This document shows, one piece after another, positions 1 to 9,434 of a stretch of 64,000 nt of DNA. Where the stretch lies: the NCBI GenBank assembly GCA_965247965.1, contig OZ252053.1, positions 1,550,001-1,614,000 of the forward strand, given 5' to 3'. A program made the position numbers and the translations under genes. This DNA is from UBA7328 sp965247965 (GTDB taxonomy: Bacteria; Bacteroidota; Bacteroidia; Chitinophagales; Saprospiraceae). Under the pieces are notes generated by a model that made no database searches, was not told the origin of the DNA, and saw only the letters and a list, made by a program, of their open reading frames with translations. Each line of letters opens with the position of its first letter. The stretch's first letter is position 1.

Positions 1-2
1 CG

Positions 3-1673
3 GCGTTAGGTGCTTTCTCAAATGTCCTAACATCCGAACTTTTGCAACCGCAGACAAGAAAACCAACTCAAGAATTTATTCGCGAAATGGTCCGCGAAAA
101 TGACAAGCAGGTTCCCCATTTTTTGGAAAATCAGCAAAAGGATACTACACATCCTTATTTTGGAGGGACCCCAAATGGGTATGGCATTTACATGGCTTAT
201 GGCCCAGCCGGATTAATTAAACGATTGACGGTTTCCTTTTGTACCACTCTGTCTTCGTATTACCTGGACCCCGCCTTGCTTGCCTCAATGGAAATTGCGG
301 CATCCTGCCTCCTAAAATTTCAGCATCAAGATGGGACTATCGATCTTCTGACAACAAATTTTCACTCTCCACCAGATGCGGGATTCATAACCGAACATAT
401 TGCACCGGCTTATGAGTTGCTGCGACGATTGCAAGAACAGCCGGTGAATCTTATGAATCTGCTCAGGAAATTTCTTTTGAATGCCGGACGCGCTATGTCA
501 ATTGGCGGTATTCACACACCGAATCATCGATGGGTGGTAAGTATGGCGCTATCAAGAATATATTCATTATTTCCCGATGCCGCCTTTGCCAAACGCGTGG
601 ATGAATGGCTCGCCGAAGGAATCGATATCAATGAAGACGGTGAGTATACCGAAAGAAGTAACGGCTATTCCGCTCTTTCAAATCTTTCCTTGATCACGAT
701 TGCGCGTCTTATGAACAAGCCTCATCTCCTCGATCCGGTTCGAAAAAATCTTGAATTGGCGCTGTACTACCTTCACTCCAACAATGAAATTGTCACTGAA
801 ATTTCTAAGCGAAGTGATCAATACCAGGTGACTGATCTGAGAAGGTTCTTCTATCCCTACTATTACATGGCCATTAAAGATCAGAACCCAAGATTTGCCT
901 GGGCTAGTGATTTAATAAAAGATCATACCGCTACGTCGTCGCTTCTTGGCAATCTTCCACATTTCCTTGAGGATGATTTCCTTTTGAGGCCCTTGCCAGA
1001 GTCGGAGAGGCCTGAGAATAATTATTTGCGTCACTTTGAAAAGACGGATCTGATCCGTTGGAGAATAGGAGATATTGATATAAGTGCTCTTAGGGACAAT
1101 GAGGTGTTTTTTACGCTGCACAAAAAGCAAGCTGTACTTCAAGCTATTCGCTTTGCCTCAGCCTTTTTTGGAAAGGGACAATTTATTGCACAAACTATGG
1201 AATTGGACGGGGATAAAATTATCCTGGAGCAAAAATTGGAAGGACCGTACTTTCAACCTTTTCAGGCAGATCAAATTTCCGGAGATGGGAATTGGGAAAA
1301 CATGCCAAGAGAACTAAGGCTCCAAAGTGAGGTTCAGCATCTCACCAGCCGGGTAACCATAACGCAAAATGACCGCATCTTTGATGTGCAGTTCGATATT
1401 CATGGGACCTCCAACGTGCCAGTAGCGATAGAACTAGCCTTTAGAAAAGGCGGTATTTTACGCGGCGTCGAAAAGGTTAGTGGATTTGAAGAGGCGTATC
1501 TATTGAACTCATCAAATGGAACATATCGCATAGAAACGGATGTAATAAACTTTGGTCCTGGTAGAACAGAACATACCTGGACACAACTTCGGGGAGCGCT
1601 GCCAAAGCTCGACGCGATGAGCGTTTACATAACTGGATTTACTCCATTTCAGTACACCCTCAAAGTAGGCTGA
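3..1673 (+). CDS. Heparinase II/III-like polysaccharide lyase family protein (5' partial)
   Basis: The reading frame is open to the window edge. The first residues look like the end of a secretion signal, so the true start lies upstream and the TTG at 42 is probably not the start. The N-terminal ~310 residues are helix-rich with aromatic patches, as in the (alpha/alpha)6 toroid of heparinase-type lyases (GGIHTPNHRW near residue 155, EDGEYTERSNGYS near 197). The remainder (~330-543) is beta-rich, like the C-terminal sandwich of these enzymes. Family members cleave uronic-acid-containing glycans by beta-elimination, usually in the periplasm. That fits the sulfatase/SusCD genes at 46-64 kb, although they are not adjacent. 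The family call rests on overall architecture; no single catalytic motif was proven. An unrelated secreted glycan-binding protein is the alternative. Confidence 0.6.
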   Translation, partial: ALGAFSNVLTSELLQPQTRKPTQEFIREMVRENDKQVPHFLENQQKDTTHPYFGGTPNGYGIYMAYGPAGLIKRLTVSFCTTLSSYYLDPALLASMEIAASCLLKFQHQDGTIDLLTTNFHSPPDAGFITEHIAPAYELLRRLQEQPVNLMNLLRKFLLNAGRAMSIGGIHTPNHRWVVSMALSRIYSLFPDAAFAKRVDEWLAEGIDINEDGEYTERSNGYSALSNLSLITIARLMNKPHLLDPVRKNLELALYYLHSNNEIVTEISKRSDQYQVTDLRRFFYPYYYMAIKDQNPRFAWASDLIKDHTATSSLLGNLPHFLEDDFLLRPLPESERPENNYLRHFEKTDLIRWRIGDIDISALRDNEVFFTLHKKQAVLQAIRFASAFFGKGQFIAQTMELDGDKIILEQKLEGPYFQPFQADQISGDGNWENMPRELRLQSEVQHLTSRVTITQNDRIFDVQFDIHGTSNVPVAIELAFRKGGILRGVEKVSGFEEAYLLNSSNGTYRIETDVINFGPGRTEHTWTQLRGALPKLDAMSVYITGFTPFQYTLKVG

Positions 1674-1735
1674 AGACCAATCTAGCGTACCTTGTCTGGT
1701 GACCATATATTATCGTTTAGTTTAACCTTGGGTCA

Positions 1736-1944
1736 GTAATTCTCAGTTTAGAAAAAACGATGGTGTTGAGGTGACATCCCAGCCCGGCTGGCAGGTTTTT
1801 GAAAAAAAGGTGTCATCTCAGTGATTTGCCGTCGCTCTTGAGCTTAAGATGACACCTTCTGCCTTCCGATTACCATCGAAATTCATAACCTGCCCGTCCG
1901 GTCTAGGCGGGGATGTCACCTTGTCAGCGTAAACTGAGAATTAC
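1736..1944. repeat. Nested inverted-repeat element, about 209 bp
   Basis: Four arm pairs are nested about one centre: GTAATTCTCAGTTTA (1736-1750) with its complement at 1930-1944; GGTGACATCCC (1770-1780) with 1910-1920; GGCAGGTT (1790-1797) with 1887-1894; AAGGTGTCATCT (1807-1818) with 1847-1858. All are perfect complements. The sequence could fold into one long interrupted hairpin. It lies downstream of the lyase gene. It has no ORF and no visible target duplication, so it may be a small non-autonomous element or a large structured terminator. Confidence 0.75.
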
Positions 1945-2267
1945 CCGCATTGCGCGCTTTACACTCTAACCCCCAAATAGTTAGAGTAAGCTTGTATAAC
2001 TGAGTGTATTTCAAAATGTCGCAAAGCCTCTTCACTTTTAGCCCCTCCCGGCCTCCCGCTCCGGCGCTGAAGCTCTGGAGCGCAAGCGGCCAAAGAGGAG
2101 GAGAATGGCCCCGAAATCTGTTTTTTGGAGGAAACTCCCCTCCCGGCCCGTCCGGCCTTTCGTCGCCACATAGGTTTTTAACATTTTGAGCCAAATCATA
2201 TTGCAATTCTTAGCACAGCACAGTTTATTATCCCGCGGCCCTGGCTCAGGGCAATGGCGAACCAAAT
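1945..2267. other. Intergenic stretch without a convincing gene
   Basis: This lies between the nested repeat and the first IS. It is GC-rich in the middle with short C/G tracts. Open frames occur on both strands, but none resembles a protein and they overlap each other. I see no promoter or RNA that I can support. Confidence 0.5.
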
Positions 2268-2364
2268 TTCAGAACTCCAGACCTGGACAAAGATAATCAA
2301 GGAGTTATGAGAATTTGACCGTAAATTCAAATGTCGCATTTTAGCATAAACTATTTGATAGATC

Positions 2365-2817
2365 ATGCAAATGCGACTTCCCATATTTCCCTCATCATCA
2401 CGATTAATAAACGCAAATACAGCTGTGTACGCAGATTCGAACATGGTCTACTACATGCATTCCGGATCGGTGATATACTGCCATGAGAAAAGTGACCTTC
2501 AAGGCTATCGATATATTACAGCCAATCTTGTAGTGTCAGGTCTATGTAGACCAAAGGAAATAGCCGATACATTGGGAGTGGGCAACCGGAACATCCAAAG
2601 ATATGCCAAAGCCTTGCGCGAAAAAGGATCACAATGGTTTTTCCAAAGAGAAGAACAAAGAGGAAGTTGCTATAAGTTGAGTGAAGGGGCGATGGATCAA
2701 GCCCAAAAGTACCTTGATGGTTTCTATGGAGTAGCCGATACAGCTAAACTTTTAGGAGTTACAGAAGGCGCACTTCGCTATCATATCAGAAAAGGCCGGT
2801 TAAAAAAAAAGTGGTAA
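2365..2817 (+). CDS. IS ORF A, helix-turn-helix DNA-binding protein
   Basis: This 150-residue protein has two helix-turn-helix-like segments. One is near residues 62-85 (PKEIADTLGVGNRNIQRY) and one is near 126-146 (VADTAKLLGVTEGALRYHI). It would bind the IS ends or help the downstream transposase. The gene ends right after a run of nine A at 2802-2810. Without slippage the product stops at LKKKW. Dropping one A would fuse it to the downstream frame. The 39995-40447 copy encodes the identical protein and keeps the nine A. Confidence 0.8.
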   Translation: MQMRLPIFPSSSRLINANTAVYADSNMVYYMHSGSVIYCHEKSDLQGYRYITANLVVSGLCRPKEIADTLGVGNRNIQRYAKALREKGSQWFFQREEQRGSCYKLSEGAMDQAQKYLDGFYGVADTAKLLGVTEGALRYHIRKGRLKKKW

Positions 2818-4588
2818 ACCAACCGATTCTGTATCATCCAATGGGACTATTCTTTTGCCTGCTGAGAGAAACGAGTTGGATCTGTTGGCATCAGAGGTCT
2901 TGGGAGTAGCAGCTACACGAGTAGATGAAAGGACAAAAGCCGCCTTCGGTAAGATAGAAACTACCCCATTACATTTTGAATCCTGTCAATCCCTGTCCTT
3001 TGGCGGAGTACTTCTTTTACTTCCCTTTTTGATCATGAGTGGTCTATTGACCTATCGGGATCATTACCACGAATTGAAACGGGGCTACTACTACATAGAA
3101 GTGATCATTTTGCTGTTGTCATTTATGTATTTATGCCGCATCAAGAGCGTGGAGCAGCTCAAGCAGATCAGTCCCGGAGACTTTGGCAAATTACTCGGAC
3201 TAGACCGCATACCTGAAGCCAAATGCATGCGCAACAAACTGCATATGATCACCAATCAGCAAAAAGCAGGGCCATGGATGATGGACTTAGGTCAAAACTG
3301 GGCAAGTGAGGAACAAAACGAGTTTTACTACATAGACGGACACGTTCAGATTTATTATGGTTACAAAGCCAAATTGGGTAAAAAATACGTATCACGTCAA
3401 AAGTTATGCCTGCCGGGAATGCAGGAATTTTGGATCAACAATCAAGACGGTTCTCCCTATTTTTTTGTTACAGGCCAGGTGAACCAGAAGCTTCAGGAAA
3501 CTATTATTGAGCAAATTTTACCAAAGCTACTAAATGAAATGCCCTGCAAATACAGTGATGAACAATTGGAATCTGATCCTGATTTACCGCGCTTTACCAT
3601 TGTCTTTGACAGGGAGGCATACAGTCCTGCTTTTTTCGGCATGTTGTGGGAAAAACATCGGGTGGCGGTGTTGACCTATCGTAAGAATGTAGAAGACCGG
3701 TGGAATGTTGATGATTTTACAACACATCAGTTGGCTATCGAAGGTGTAGACACGCAAATGGACTTGAGTGAAAGGCAAATCGTTCTGGATAAAGTGCCGA
3801 TGAGGGAAATAAGAAAACTGAACAAAGACACTCATCAGACAAGTGTATTGACGACCAACAAAAAACTGGCCATTCTATCGGTAGCACTATACATGTTTGC
3901 CCGCTGGACGCAGGAGAATTTCTTTCGATATATGCGACTGGATTATAGGTTGGACAGTATTGTACAAAACACTGTGGATCAGATAGATAAAGACTTTGAT
4001 GTAGTCAACCCGGAGTACAGTAATCTTAGTTACTACCTCAAAAAAGTAAGAGAAAAAATCCAACGAAGAAAAGCCCGCTTATTCGACATCCAGGAAAAAC
4101 TTAGCAAGCAAAATGTAGACCATGTATCCAAACTGGAAACACAACAATCCAAAGTACAAGAACAGATAAACGGCCTGGAAAAACAGGAAAATCAACTGAT
4201 AACCAAACGCAAATCAGTTAGTTACAAAATTAAAATCAAGGATATGCCTGAATCCATAAGATACTCATCACTCAACATGGAAAGTAAAAGGTTCCAAAAC
4301 GTAATAAAAATGATATGCTATCGTGCCGAAACGTCAATGACTAATAAATTGATGCCTCATTTTAAAAAGTCAAAAGACGAAAAACGAAGTTTGATCAAAA
4401 GTCTGATCAAAACTCCAATTGACCTGGAATGTGACTATAAATCTAAAAAATTAACCGTCTCCCTTTACTCCCAATCCAATCCAAGAATGAATAAAGCTGC
4501 TGAAAAATTATGCCATCTTCTCAACCAAACCCAAACCATATATCCAGGCACTAATTTGGAACTTCACTACCAAATCGCGACATTGTAA
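2804..4588 (+). CDS. IS ORF B, DDE-type transposase (expressed by frameshift)
   Basis: The frame opens at 2804, immediately after a stop and inside the A9 run. The conventional start (TTG, 2855) is weak. Candidate catalytic positions are the Asp in YYIDGHVQIYYG, the Asp in IVFDREAYSP and the Glu in RWTQENFFRYM, each in a plausible DDE context. A Lys/Glu-rich coiled-coil segment occupies about residues 385-460. I do not recognise the IS family with certainty. The product is most likely an ORF A-B fusion made by transcriptional slippage or +1 frameshifting at A9. Confidence 0.7.
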   Translation, partial: KKSGKPTDSVSSNGTILLPAERNELDLLASEVLGVAATRVDERTKAAFGKIETTPLHFESCQSLSFGGVLLLLPFLIMSGLLTYRDHYHELKRGYYYIEVIILLLSFMYLCRIKSVEQLKQISPGDFGKLLGLDRIPEAKCMRNKLHMITNQQKAGPWMMDLGQNWASEEQNEFYYIDGHVQIYYGYKAKLGKKYVSRQKLCLPGMQEFWINNQDGSPYFFVTGQVNQKLQETIIEQILPKLLNEMPCKYSDEQLESDPDLPRFTIVFDREAYSPAFFGMLWEKHRVAVLTYRKNVEDRWNVDDFTTHQLAIEGVDTQMDLSERQIVLDKVPMREIRKLNKDTHQTSVLTTNKKLAILSVALYMFARWTQENFFRYMRLDYRLDSIVQNTVDQIDKDFDVVNPEYSNLSYYLKKVREKIQRRKARLFDIQEKLSKQNVDHVSKLETQQSKVQEQINGLEKQENQLITKRKSVSYKIKIKDMPESIRYSSLNMESKRFQNVIKMICYRAETSMTNKLMPHFKKSKDEKRSLIKSLIKTPIDLECDYKSKKLTVSLYSQSNPRMNKAAEKLCHLLNQTQTIYPGTNLELHYQIATL

Positions 4589-5627
4589 TTTACTCCGAGT
4601 CTGGAGTTCTGAATTTACTGATCATCAGATGATTATACAACATTTGAGTCATGTTTTAATCCTATAATTTACGTGCCTATTTCGGTAATATTATTCCTAT
4701 ACAGATATGGCTTCTCTTGTGTATTAGCGACAATCATGTCGAGATCTCCGTCATCATCATAATCAAATACCTCCAACCCTCTCGATTTTGCCAAGTCGTT
4801 TGTTCTCGATTCCACCGAATAATCAATAAATCCTTCTCCTCCCTCCATAAGCATATTCTTGTAAAAAAAGTTTTCTTCTTCTTCTTGTAATTCTCCATCT
4901 AAAAACTGATTTTCCTCTACACCGTTTACGGCAAAAAGGTCTTCATCACCGTCGTGGTCGCAATCGAAAAAATGAGTGCCCCAGCCCCAGCCGGTGTCCT
5001 CTACACCCATTTCTGCCGCCACGTCATCAAATCTTAGATTTCCTATATTCATGAACAATGGATTGGGATGATCTTTAAAAATATTGGTGACATATATATC
5101 AAAGAAACCATCGTTGTTGTAGTCACCTATGGCAATGCCCATCCCAGCTCCTTCATCAGCTATTTGAAACGCCCGCGAAGACTCATGATAGGTTAATCCG
5201 GACGAGTTATAGAAAAATTGATTGATCTGGGTATCATTAGCAAGATATAGATCGAGAATCCCATTTTTGTTCACATCAAGTGCCACACTTGTCCAGGTCT
5301 GACCCGCACCTGCTAAACCTGTCCAATCAGTGACATCAACAAATGTACCGTCACCCAGATTCTCATACATGATATTTGGGACACTGAGACTGAGTACACT
5401 CACATACAAATCCAGGTCGCCATCGCGGTCGTGATCCCACCATAGGCCGCTGGAGCTATAACAAGTATGGCAACCCTCAACCCCAGCCTCTTTCGTCACA
5501 TCTACAAACGTGCCATCCCCAGCAATTCAGAGCCAATTCATAACTCATTGAAACAGAGCAAATTATAAACAACCGTAAAAAACAAGTTTACAGTTGTTTG
5601 TATATTTGCAAAAAACATAATATGATG

Positions 5628-5899
5628 TAGTGGTGTCCGGTTAAAATATTTTTTGAGACATAATTTAACCGGACAGCCGATTTCATTTATTTGAAAGCAA
5701 AAGTAGTGCTATTGGATAAATTCGTTTAGTTAGCGGCTTTATGGTACGGGAAATGACCCAATTTGGATTGTTTTAATCGGACAGCCGCATGGAAAGTTTA
5801 ACCTTATAAGCTGAAGGGAGCCTGCTTTCTGAAAAATTGCTTTTTATGGAGAATTAGTCGGAATAAATGCCTGATTCTGAATTTAACCGGACACCACTA
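5628..5899. mobile_element. MITE with GTGGTGTCCGGTTAAA termini
   Basis: This is a 272-bp AT-rich element. Its terminal inverted repeat TAGTGGTGTCCGGTTAAA appears at 5628 and as its complement at 5882-5899. It is flanked by the direct repeat AATATGATG (5619-5627 and 5900-5908). It has no coding capacity. It sits in the 5' leader of the IS4-like element. Confidence 0.85.
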
Positions 5900-6232
5900 A
5901 ATATGATGTGTAAATTTAAAAAAAAAGAAAACTTAAAAGAACCAAAACCTTAAGGAATGAGTTAAAGAACTCGCGAAAATCACCACGCAATTTGCTATTG
6001 CATAGGATTGCCCAAACCTTTGATCACTTCGTCCCTGATTTAAAAAAAACACTTGATAGTATGCCAGACTATCGAGGTAATCGTGCCAGTTATGAGATGT
6101 CAGAAATCATATTGGCAGCCGTAATGATGTTTTTGTTTAAAGAAGGATCTCGCAACCAAATCAACGAGGATCGTGAAGAAGATCAATTCAGGGCGAACTA
6201 TAAGGCCTTGTTTGGCTTGAAGTTACCCCATA

Positions 6233-6254
6233 CCGCGTAGCGCGGCACGAGCTA
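6233..6254 (+). repeat. 22-bp palindromic micro-insertion, copy 1
   Basis: The 22 bases consist of CCGCGTAGCGCGG followed by CACGAGCTA. They interrupt the transposase frame between ATA and TAG. Deleting them restores PH-IDTVSDVMNK. The first 13 bases are a near-perfect palindrome. In the host frame the centre of the hairpin reads as a stop codon (TAG). Confidence 0.75.
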
Positions 6255-7152
6255 TAGATACCGTAAGTGATGTGATGAATAAATTAGAGCCAGAGCATTT
6301 AGAATTGTGTCGTCACCATATTATCAAATATTTATTGGACAAACGTACCCTTCATAAGTTTCGACTTCAATGCAAATATTTTATGATAGCAATAGACGGG
6401 AGTGGTGTGTATACCTTTGACAAAGAACCCTATGTGGGCTGTGGGTCACAAACAAGCAAGAATGGAAAAACGACCTGGCAGCAAAATGTATTAGAAGCCA
6501 AAATTGTGTGTTCAAATGGCTTTAGTTTGTCGATAGCCACAGAGTGGTTAAAAAATGAAGACGGGTGTCTAAAACAGGATTGTGAGCAAAAAGCTCTGAA
6601 AAGATTATTGGAAAACCTGAAAAGAGACTTTCCAAAATTGCCATTATGCATTTTGTTGGATGGACTATTTGCATCAGGCCCTGTGATGGAACAGATCAAG
6701 AGCAAAGGCTGGGAGTACATCATTGTATGGAAAGATGGAAATCTCAAAAAAGTACAAGAACAATTGAAAGATTTACGTCTGGAAAAACAGGTGGAGCGTA
6801 TCAATAAAGAAGAAATACACAATCCTAAATCAACAACAGACCACATCTACGAATACAGCAAAGCAGCCCTGATACACCAAGGGCACCAGTTTTATTATAT
6901 CAAACACGAACTACAGACCAGCCAAGTGGGTGATCCATCAGTAAAAGACAAAAAACGATTCATCAATATTTGCAGCATTCCTCCAAATAAGGCCAACATC
7001 ACGGAATTGACCGAGGCTGGACGAATGAGGTGGAAAATAGAAAATGAAGGCTTCAACGCTCAAAAGAATCATGGCTTCAATCTGCATCACAAATATGTGC
7101 GTAAAAACTTCACCGGCATACGTAATTACTATATGTGTATGCAGATTGCTCA

Positions 7153-7172
7153 TAACTCGTCCCGCGTCACGC
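7153..7172 (-). repeat. 22-bp palindromic micro-insertion, copy 4 (split by a MITE)
   Basis: TAACTCGTCCCGCGTCACGC here plus GG at 7411-7412 makes the same 22-bp element in reverse orientation. Its 9-bp tail GCGTCACGC (7164-7172) is duplicated at 7402-7410 by the MITE inserted in it. The element therefore predates that MITE. Removing both restores the transposase C-terminus. Confidence 0.7.
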
Positions 7173-7401
7173 GCATATGCATCAACTCTAACTTAACATA
7201 TATAACAATTAACAATGTAAAAAGAATTGACTACCTGTGTTTTAACCTAATATTTGGGAATCTAACCATAGAACAAAAGTGCAGGAAAATTCAAAGTTCT
7301 TCACTATGTGGCAGTCCAATGTTTGCCTGTATAATGTTAATAATCAAAAGAATACATATTCATAAATAAAATATAAGTTAAACTAAGGTTGATGCCAATG
7401 C
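7173..7401. mobile_element. MITE derived from the IS4-type element at 12751-14183
   Basis: This 229-bp element has termini GCATATGCATCAACTCTAAC and the complement of GCATTGGCATCAACCTTAG. These match both ends of the IS at 12751-14183 nearly base for base. It has a perfect 9-bp target duplication, GCGTCACGC. The AT-rich interior contains no gene. It is probably an internal-deletion derivative that the full IS could mobilise. Confidence 0.85.
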
Positions 7402-9112
7402 GCGTCACGCGGTATCATAGAACAGTTATTTGTCTTGTGCAAAAATAAAATTATGCAAGGATGGAAAACCTTGAAGGGTATGTGGAAACAATTGTGGGCA
7501 ACTATATTTTTAGTGCCTTTGGAATTATTCCCACCCTGTGAAAAGTTAAAACTCAACTACCGATACTGAATTAAAACCTGTGAAAAGTAATAGTGCCTAC
7601 GGCTATTTTGCCTGGCACAAATTCAAAACATAATCTATGTTAATTCAAGGCTGGAGAATCTCAAAACCGATTAGGTCAGTGGGATTGTCATGGCATTAAA
7701 CAACTTCATTTTTGTGAGTATCTTTGGCTATGATCGCTCTGAATGGCTGGCCATCCCCTTCATTGTGATACAATTGATCTTCCCCGCTGTGGGTCAAAAA
7801 GATATCGGGATATCCATCATTGTCGTAATCTCCCCAGGCTGCGCCCCATTTTTCACCCCAGATAGCCAGGAGATCATCGTTTACATATTGATTATCAAAC
7901 CCTGCTATTATAGTTACATCTTCAAAAGCCCCATCTCCATTGTTCTTAAACAGGCGATTCCATGTAGTATCTTCGGAGTAGATAAACGACCTTATCCCAA
8001 CTAAAAATATATCGAGGTCCCCGTCCCGATCGTAGTCAGCTACTGCAACACCATTGTTGTGCGAGGCATGACCCAATTGAGCCTCATCTTCTACGCGGGT
8101 AAAGTCCTGGGCTCCAATGTTTTGGACGCCCAGTATCGCCAATAGAAGTGCGAGGTATTTCATTAAGGTAAGTTTAGTTCAATGGAGCATAGCTCCTAGT
8201 TTTGTTGCCACTGAGACACTAAGACACTACGTTTTTCCGAGCCTTCACCGGAAAAAAGCCGCAAAGCGGGACTAGTTCAGATCAAACCTATAACTTTCCG
8301 GAATGAAAATAGAAGATTCTTTAACCGAGCATTATAAATCGTTGTTAGAAGACACATATGATTGTGTTGATCGTATTGTATTGAATGCTTATATTCCGAT
8401 GCTTATGGTTGCTGGCGGAGTAAGAATTTGGTACCGGATAATGAAAGGTGGAGATGATGATATGTCGGATGCGAACATGATGAAATTTGCGGGTCGTTTC
8501 AGTCGAAGGGTACAAAGTTTTTGCAAGAAAAAGAATATCCCATTTATACATTTTACAACGGGTGAACGCAAGCACGAAAAAGCAGAAGAGTTATTACCAA
8601 AAGACAAGTCGTTTACTGGATTATTTGCAGTATTTGTTTCAAGAGCGCCAAGTCTACTATGGGAAATAAAAAGGTTTGAGAATAACTCGATAGATATACG
8701 AAGGAAGAAGAAAACCTCACTGGTCAACCATTACTATTTTCATATAATAGACAAAGATTGGGGACATATTACAGTGAGGATGTGTGCACATCCCCCGTTT
8801 AGTAGTAATGTGATACTTAATGGGCATGAATGGGTGGAACGACATTCGAAGTATAAAAAAATTGAAGCGACAAAAGAAGGAAACTGTTTTACATCATATA
8901 AAAATGGAGAAGAACTAACTCTGATTGCAGACACCTTGAAATTCAACGGGCAATTGGAGCAGGTTTGTCAAAGGTGGATTTATTCCTGTTTGTGGTTTGT
9001 CATGGATAAACAACAACAGGAGGCAACGGGAATATCATACAAATATTCCATTTACCAGATAGAGTATAGTCGTAATTTATTGTTCAATAGGGGACGCTTG
9101 ATGGACGATGTC

Positions 9113-9256
9113 CACAGTACATGACAAAACTCAAAAACAGCCTCCCGCACCCTAGCCCTGAAGGGAACCCTGCCCGCATCTATTACCGAAGCGGGCTGCC
9201 CCCTTAGGGAATTGAAGGGTGAGCATGGCCGAAATCATTTTTTGTCATGTACTGTG
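9113..9256. mobile_element. 144-bp MITE related to the 367-aa-transposase IS
   Basis: The 17-bp terminus CACAGTACATGACAAAA is present at the left end and inverted at the right end (TTTTGTCATGTACTGTG). The ISs at 11468 and 45539 end in CATAGTACATGACAAAA. The interior is non-coding. It serves as the left arm of the composite element. Confidence 0.8.
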
Positions 9257-9266
9257 GGCCATGGCA

Positions 9267-9434
9267 CTAGTGCACCAGGCACGAAATATAACACCCCTTA
9301 TGCTTGTTCTTTTTCATCTGCATTTTGTTGAAGAACCCTTCATTTGGCTAAGGCCAAAATCAGGAACCTTCGCCTCATTCAGATAAAAAATAACATCGCC
9401 TAAGGGGCATTTTACTTAGTGCCTGGTGCACTAG
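9267..9434. mobile_element. CTAG-targeted MITE, family 1, copy a
   Basis: This is a 168-bp element bounded by CTAG on both sides. Its terminal repeats are TAGTGCACCAGGCAC and the exact complement. It has no ORF. It removes the 5' part of the HAF-repeat gene. The interior resembles the copies at 51754 and 62093 read in the opposite orientation. Confidence 0.88.

Larger units (their letters stand above)
2268..4613 (+). mobile_element. Two-ORF insertion sequence with 15-bp terminal repeats
   Basis: The 15-bp terminal repeat TTCAGAACTCCAGAC at 2268-2282 is repeated inverted at 4599-4613. The element carries a helix-turn-helix ORF followed by a DDE-type ORF in the +1 frame. No target duplication is evident. 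A truncated second copy on the other strand lies at 39798-40544, and its outer end confirms the boundary. The element abuts the truncated 3' end of the FG-GAP gene. Confidence 0.85.
5992..7569 (+). pseudogene. IS4-like transposase, disrupted
   Basis: Three reading-frame segments join into one transposase if the short insertions are removed: 5992-6232 (ending LKLPH), 6255-7152 (IDTVSDVMNK to MQIAH) and 7413-7569 (IEQLFVLCKN to LNYRY). DDE-family features are the Asp in FMIAIDGSGVYTF, the Asp in ILLDGLFASG and the Glu of MRWKIENEGFN, the usual R..E signature of DDE_Tnp_1 enzymes. The first break is a 22-bp palindromic insertion. The second is another 22-bp insertion carrying a 229-bp MITE. The gene is inactive in its present form. 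Confidence 0.8.
5520..7749 (+). mobile_element. IS4-like insertion sequence, itself invaded by MITEs and micro-palindromes
   Basis: The tips are CAGCAATTCAGAGC (left) and the complement of CAGCCATTCAGAGC (right). The flanking duplication is GCCATCCC (8 bp, or 9 with the next C). The element carries a degenerate transposase gene. Secondary insertions are a 272-bp MITE (5628-5899), two 22-bp palindromic insertions (6233-6254; 7153-7172 plus 7411-7412) and a 229-bp MITE (7173-7401). Without these it would be about 1.67 kb. A deleted copy lies at 45107-45538. Confidence 0.85.
4669..8163 (-). pseudogene. FG-GAP/VCBS-repeat (CRTAC1-like) secreted protein, split by an IS
   Basis: The start codon is at 8163 and is followed by a signal peptide (MKYLALLLAILGVQNIGAQ). 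Calcium-binding FG-GAP repeats follow, of the type DYDRDGDLDIF, DYDNDGYPDIF and DHDRDGDLDLY. The frame breaks after HNEGDG at about 7750 and resumes with GDGTFVDVT at about 5519. Between them lies an IS flanked by the direct repeat GCCATCCC(C) at 5512-5520 and 7750-7758. Removing the IS plus one repeat restores one frame of at least 400 codons. The 3' end is also lost near 4669, next to another IS, so the usual ASPIC/UnbV-type C-terminus is missing. Family members are secreted or surface beta-propeller proteins. The gene is inactive here. Confidence 0.85.

Noticed and set aside
1916..2265. Small genes in the GC-rich intergenic region
   Set aside because: Overlapping frames on both strands have low-complexity composition and no start context or homology that I recognise.
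6233..6254. Ribosome bypassing or self-splicing of the 22-bp insertions
   Set aside because: The hairpin with a central stop codon recalls bypass elements, but take-off and landing codons do not match, 22 nt is shorter than known cases, and one copy is in the opposite orientation. Too short for an intron.
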